From: Gammaproteobacteria bacterium
Lineage (GTDB): Bacteria; Pseudomonadota; Gammaproteobacteria; SZUA-229
DNA: 8,911 bases
Direction: 5' to 3'
NCBI GenBank assembly: GCA_011321985.1
Contig: DROB01000038.1
Coordinates: forward strand, 1-8,911
In this document: one piece after another, positions 6,687 through 8,911 of the stretch
How the letters are laid out: the number at the start of each line of letters is the position of its first letter
How positions within the stretch are numbered: the first letter of the stretch is position 1
Program-made: the position numbers and the translations under genes
Notes under the pieces: model-generated
Seen by the model: the letters and a program-made list of their open reading frames with translations, nothing else
Database searches by the model: none
Told to the model about the DNA's origin: nothing

Positions 6687-7328
6687 TCATCTGTCTGCGG
6701 AATTATTTCTGTAGATCATATGTTCTCCCCAGTTCCAGGTCTTCTCGATCGTTTTCCCACTCAGAGGAAAAAACCTTACCGTCATCTCGGGCAATGACAG
6801 GATGGCGCAGCTGTGGTTAAAGACAGAACTGCCGGGATTGATGACGAAGCTATCGCCGATGTGCTCCGCAAACACCTGGTGGGTATGACCGACGACCAGA
6901 ACATCGTAGTCAAAGGGCTGCAGTTTCTGTCTCCACAACGCGAGATTAGCGGGTTGTACGATACCCTGCTTATCTAACAGCTTGATACCACCATGATAAC
7001 CATCCGGGGGTTGTGCATGCACCATGAACAGCTTTTTCCCTTCGATGATGGTCTCGTACGAGCGGGGTAATTGCTTGAGAAAGCGAAGTGCATCCGTTTC
7101 AGGCACTGCTCCAGCATGATCGATGTATGACCGATCATGATTACCGGTCACGCTCTGGCAGTGACTTCCGATGAGCAGTTGTATGGTGGCATCCAGCTGC
7201 TCCATATAGCCCGCAATATCACCTGCACAGAGGATCTGCGTGACACCGGCTTCGGCAAATATAGACAGTGCTTCAGCGACGGGCTCGGGTGTTGCATGTA
7301 CATCACTAATCAGACCAATCAGTGCCAT
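6687..7328 (-). CDS. YfcE-like metallophosphoesterase
   Basis: The product is a 213-residue calcineurin-like phosphoesterase of the YfcE/MJ0936 subgroup. It carries every metal-site motif in order: Asp9-x-His11 (LISDVH), Gly36-Asp37 (AGDIAGY), Gly62-Asn63-His64-Asp65, His104 (MVHAQPPDG), Gly147-His148-Thr149-His150, then NPGS at 164-167. The enzyme should be active, with two metal ions, most likely on phosphodiesters or a small phosphomonoester; the natural substrate cannot be read from sequence. There is no signal peptide, so it is cytoplasmic. The start is supported by GAGAAGG four to five bases upstream. It follows the transglycosylase gene by 64 bp on the same strand, with no promoter visible in the gap apart from a TATTAT without a -35, so the two are probably co-transcribed. 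The C-terminal tail after about residue 190 is basic and probably disordered. Confidence 0.93.
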   Translation of the reverse strand: MALIGLISDVHATPEPVAEALSIFAEAGVTQILCAGDIAGYMEQLDATIQLLIGSHCQSVTGNHDRSYIDHAGAVPETDALRFLKQLPRSYETIIEGKKLFMVHAQPPDGYHGGIKLLDKQGIVQPANLALWRQKLQPFDYDVLVVGHTHQVFAEHIGDSFVINPGSSVFNHSCAILSLPEMTVRFFPLSGKTIEKTWNWGEHMIYRNNSADR

Positions 7329-7392
7329 CGTGCCTTCTCATTTTCGAATAATAGTCTCAGTGCTCATCCCGATGCTGTATCAGTGGGGTAGT

Positions 7393-8604
7393 TTATGTAT
7401 ATTTACCCATACGTTCGGTCACTCGCTTGATATAGTCACGCGTCTCGCGATAGGGTAAATGACGACGCAGATACTGGTAGACCTCTTCGGGCGAACGTTT
7501 GTTGATCTCTCGCAGGGCAGATTTTTTATAGTTAGCATAGCTACCGAAACGGCTGCGGCGATACTTCCCGGCAAATGTCCGGAAAACATTTCCTACCCCT
7601 GTGTTATAAGCCGCGATCGTGGCCAGCAGCCGTGATCGATCAGATTTTATACCCGCGAGATACTGCCCGTTCAGGCGGTACAGGTAGGCGGCACCGAGCC
7701 GGATATTATTTTCGGGGTCGTAGAGATAGGTATCGCTCACCACTCTGTCTTTTTTGTACAGATAACGGTATGCATCACGTGCACCACTGGTCGGCACCAG
7801 TTGCATCAGACCGAATGCCGGTGCGGTAGAACGTGCTGTCGGATTAAACATGCTCTCGGTTTCGATCACCGCAAACACCACAGCCGCAGGCATACGATGT
7901 TTTGTCGCATATTTATTGACCAGGGGCTGGTACTTGCTGGCCCGTATCCGTATATGGTCAGGTACCAGATTCAACTGCGCACTATAGACGATGCGGGTCT
8001 TTCCGTCTTTGCCACGCAGGGTTTTCCTGCTGGCATTTTTTGCCGCATCACGCGCCAGTGTTCGATAGTCAGCGTCGTCTGCGATATCACCGTCCGGTAG
8101 ACTGATCTGTCCCTTCAGGACCGCAGCCTCTTCTGGCTGACAGACAGGGTGTTCGGCAAATTTCTGAATGGCGCGTTTATCGTCACCCAGTCTCATCGCT
8201 TTGAGCAACACCTTTTCCAGCTGTTTACGTCCCTGTGCATCATCGCTACGTTCCTTCTCAGGTAATGCGACATCAACATTGATCGTGCCTTTTTCAAAAT
8301 CGACGATGCTGCGTTGATTGAGCTTGTCTATGTAGCTCACCCAGCGTTTTCGATCAGGGCCGATATTATCCCTGCCCCACACAGCCGAAGTTTTGCGCGT
8401 GTACTCTTTGAACGCGGCTTTTATCTCTGAGCGATACAGTTTAAATTCATCCTTGCCCTGTTGGAATGCGGCCTGATTCTGCTTCTTCCAGTCATCAAAA
8501 CCTGTCTCCGTAAATGAGGCGGCAGGCAGGCTTGCCGGCATCCCGATAAGAAAACTCAGCAGCGCCAGCAACGGTGGTTTCGTCGGTAAACTATTCCAGA
8601 ACAT
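7393..8604 (-). CDS. MltC-like lytic murein transglycosylase (DUF3393 + SLT domain)
   Basis: This periplasmic enzyme cleaves the MurNAc-GlcNAc bond of peptidoglycan with formation of 1,6-anhydroMurNAc. It has 403 residues. Residues 1-30 are a signal peptide, with hydrophobic core LLALLSFLIG and cleavage near the AAS at 28-30. Residues about 35-210 form a charged N-terminal region that resembles the DUF3393 part of MltC. From about 225 comes the SLT lysozyme-like domain: catalytic Glu250 in ETESMFNP, then AFGLMQLVPTSG (263-274), NNIRLGAAYL (299-308) and AAYNTGVGNV (331-340). E. coli MltC is an outer-membrane lipoprotein, but no cysteine is present near the cleavage site here (the only one is Cys155), so this relative is probably soluble in the periplasm or held by its signal sequence. 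AGGAAG lies about six bases before the ATG. It is followed by the phosphoesterase gene and diverges from an alkene reductase gene. Confidence 0.93.
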   Translation of the reverse strand: MFWNSLPTKPPLLALLSFLIGMPASLPAASFTETGFDDWKKQNQAAFQQGKDEFKLYRSEIKAAFKEYTRKTSAVWGRDNIGPDRKRWVSYIDKLNQRSIVDFEKGTINVDVALPEKERSDDAQGRKQLEKVLLKAMRLGDDKRAIQKFAEHPVCQPEEAAVLKGQISLPDGDIADDADYRTLARDAAKNASRKTLRGKDGKTRIVYSAQLNLVPDHIRIRASKYQPLVNKYATKHRMPAAVVFAVIETESMFNPTARSTAPAFGLMQLVPTSGARDAYRYLYKKDRVVSDTYLYDPENNIRLGAAYLYRLNGQYLAGIKSDRSRLLATIAAYNTGVGNVFRTFAGKYRRSRFGSYANYKKSALREINKRSPEEVYQYLRRHLPYRETRDYIKRVTERMGKYT

Positions 8605-8677
8605 ATCGTCTTCCTATGCCATTAAATTTAGTGAGCAGACAAAAAGGCCATCTGTTAGAACTACCTTCAATTTAAGC

Positions 8678-8698
8678 GCCATCTTAACGTATGATGGC
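8678..8698. repeat. inverted repeat GCCATC-N9-GATGGC
   Basis: Perfect six-base arms flank the nine-base loop TTAACGTAT. Further copies of the same hexamer core occur at 8647-8652 (GCCATC) and 8700-8704 (GATGG), all inside the divergent region between the transglycosylase and alkene reductase genes. It may be a protein-binding site or a hairpin; no T-run makes it a terminator. Confidence 0.35.
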
Positions 8699-8725
8699 TG
8701 ATGGATTAAACATTCTCTTCAAGGC

Positions 8726-8754
8726 TTGACATAATTAGACAGTTGAATTATTTT
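8726..8754 (+). promoter_or_regulatory. sigma70-like promoter for the alkene reductase gene
   Basis: TTGACA at 8726-8731 is a perfect -35 hexamer, and TATTTT at 8749-8754 follows after the ideal 17 bases. The start point would be near 8761, giving a leader of about 50 bases. A short inverted repeat TAATT-N9-AATTA (8732-8750) lies between the two hexamers, where a repressor could occlude RNA polymerase. Confidence 0.6.
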
Positions 8755-8765
8755 AACGTTTGGCT

Positions 8766-8783
8766 ATCAGACATCTGTCTGAT
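8766..8783. promoter_or_regulatory. operator-like dyad ATCAGACA-TC-TGTCTGAT
   Basis: Two perfect eight-base arms surround a two-base centre. The dyad starts about five bases after the expected transcription start of the alkene reductase gene and ends 28 bases before its ATG. Size and position fit a binding site for a homodimeric repressor of the TetR or MarR kind, which commonly control such reductases; the regulator itself is not in the window. Confidence 0.5.
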
Positions 8784-8811
8784 TAAACCCAGTCCACAAC
8801 GGAGTACCCGA

Positions 8812-8911
8812 ATGAATAATGATGACCTGTTTTCACCCATGACATTAGGCGATCAAACCCTGAAGAATCGCATGGTGATGGCTCCCATGACCAGAAATCG
8901 TGCCGTTGAAG
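8812..8911 (+). CDS. Old Yellow Enzyme family alkene reductase, N-terminus (continues beyond window)
   Basis: The first 33 codons are present. After a short polar start the sequence reads LFSPMTLGDQTLKNRMVMAPMTRNRA, the characteristic first strand of FMN-dependent OYE/NemA enzymes, in which the MAPMTR segment lines the flavin. Family members reduce activated C=C bonds and some nitro compounds with NADPH in the cytoplasm. The start is supported by GGAG at 8801-8804, seven bases upstream. The closest named relative would be nemA, but 33 residues do not allow a specific symbol. It has its own control region with a strong promoter and a dyad, suggesting inducible expression by electrophile stress (inference). 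Confidence 0.88.
   Translation, partial: MNNDDLFSPMTLGDQTLKNRMVMAPMTRNRAVE

Noticed and set aside
6540..6797. 85-codon plus-strand frame across the convergent gap
   Set aside because: It starts inside the TIGR02647 gene, ends inside the phosphoesterase gene, and its composition is not protein-like.
7575..8100. plus-strand frames opposite the transglycosylase gene
   Set aside because: They are shadows of the SLT domain coding region, with Arg/Cys-rich translations and no ribosome sites.

Overview
The window looks like the chromosome of a free-living or symbiotic Gammaproteobacterium outside the Enterobacterales. The evidence is a ydbH-ynbE-ydbL envelope cluster, a monomeric (Azotobacter/Vibrio-type) NADP isocitrate dehydrogenase, a DsbB, a TIGR02647-type small protein and a DUF3393/SLT murein transglycosylase. 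Base composition is close to balanced by eye. Genes are densely packed on both strands. I see no rRNA, tRNA, insertion sequence, CRISPR array or phage gene.

Layout. Positions 1-3086 (+): the 3' part of a YdbH-like AsmA-type protein, then a YnbE-like lipoprotein and a YdbL-like periplasmic protein. Together these would form an inter-membrane bridge for lipid homeostasis of the outer membrane. A HI0933/YhiN-type flavoprotein follows on the same strand. Positions 3153-6210 (-): a DsbB-type quinone-linked disulfide oxidase, then monomeric isocitrate dehydrogenase with its own extended -10 promoter, then an unrecognised 63-67 residue helical protein directly behind it. Positions 6308-6562 (+): a small TIGR02647-family protein, divergent from dsbB. 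Positions 6687-8604 (-): an MltC-like lytic transglycosylase followed by a YfcE-like metallophosphoesterase, probably one transcript. Positions 8812-8911 (+): the first 33 codons of an Old Yellow Enzyme family alkene reductase. It lies behind a 207-bp divergent control region with a good sigma70-like promoter and a perfect 8+8 dyad just downstream of the expected transcription start.

Functionally the window is mostly housekeeping and envelope biology: outer-membrane lipid supply, periplasmic disulfide formation and peptidoglycan turnover, plus one TCA-cycle enzyme. I did not find convincing evidence of a new defence, mobile or biosynthetic system. The most useful loose ends are the unknown small gene behind icd, the operator-like site before the alkene reductase, the apparently non-lipidated MltC relative, and the strong excess of the palindromes GATATC and ATCGAT.
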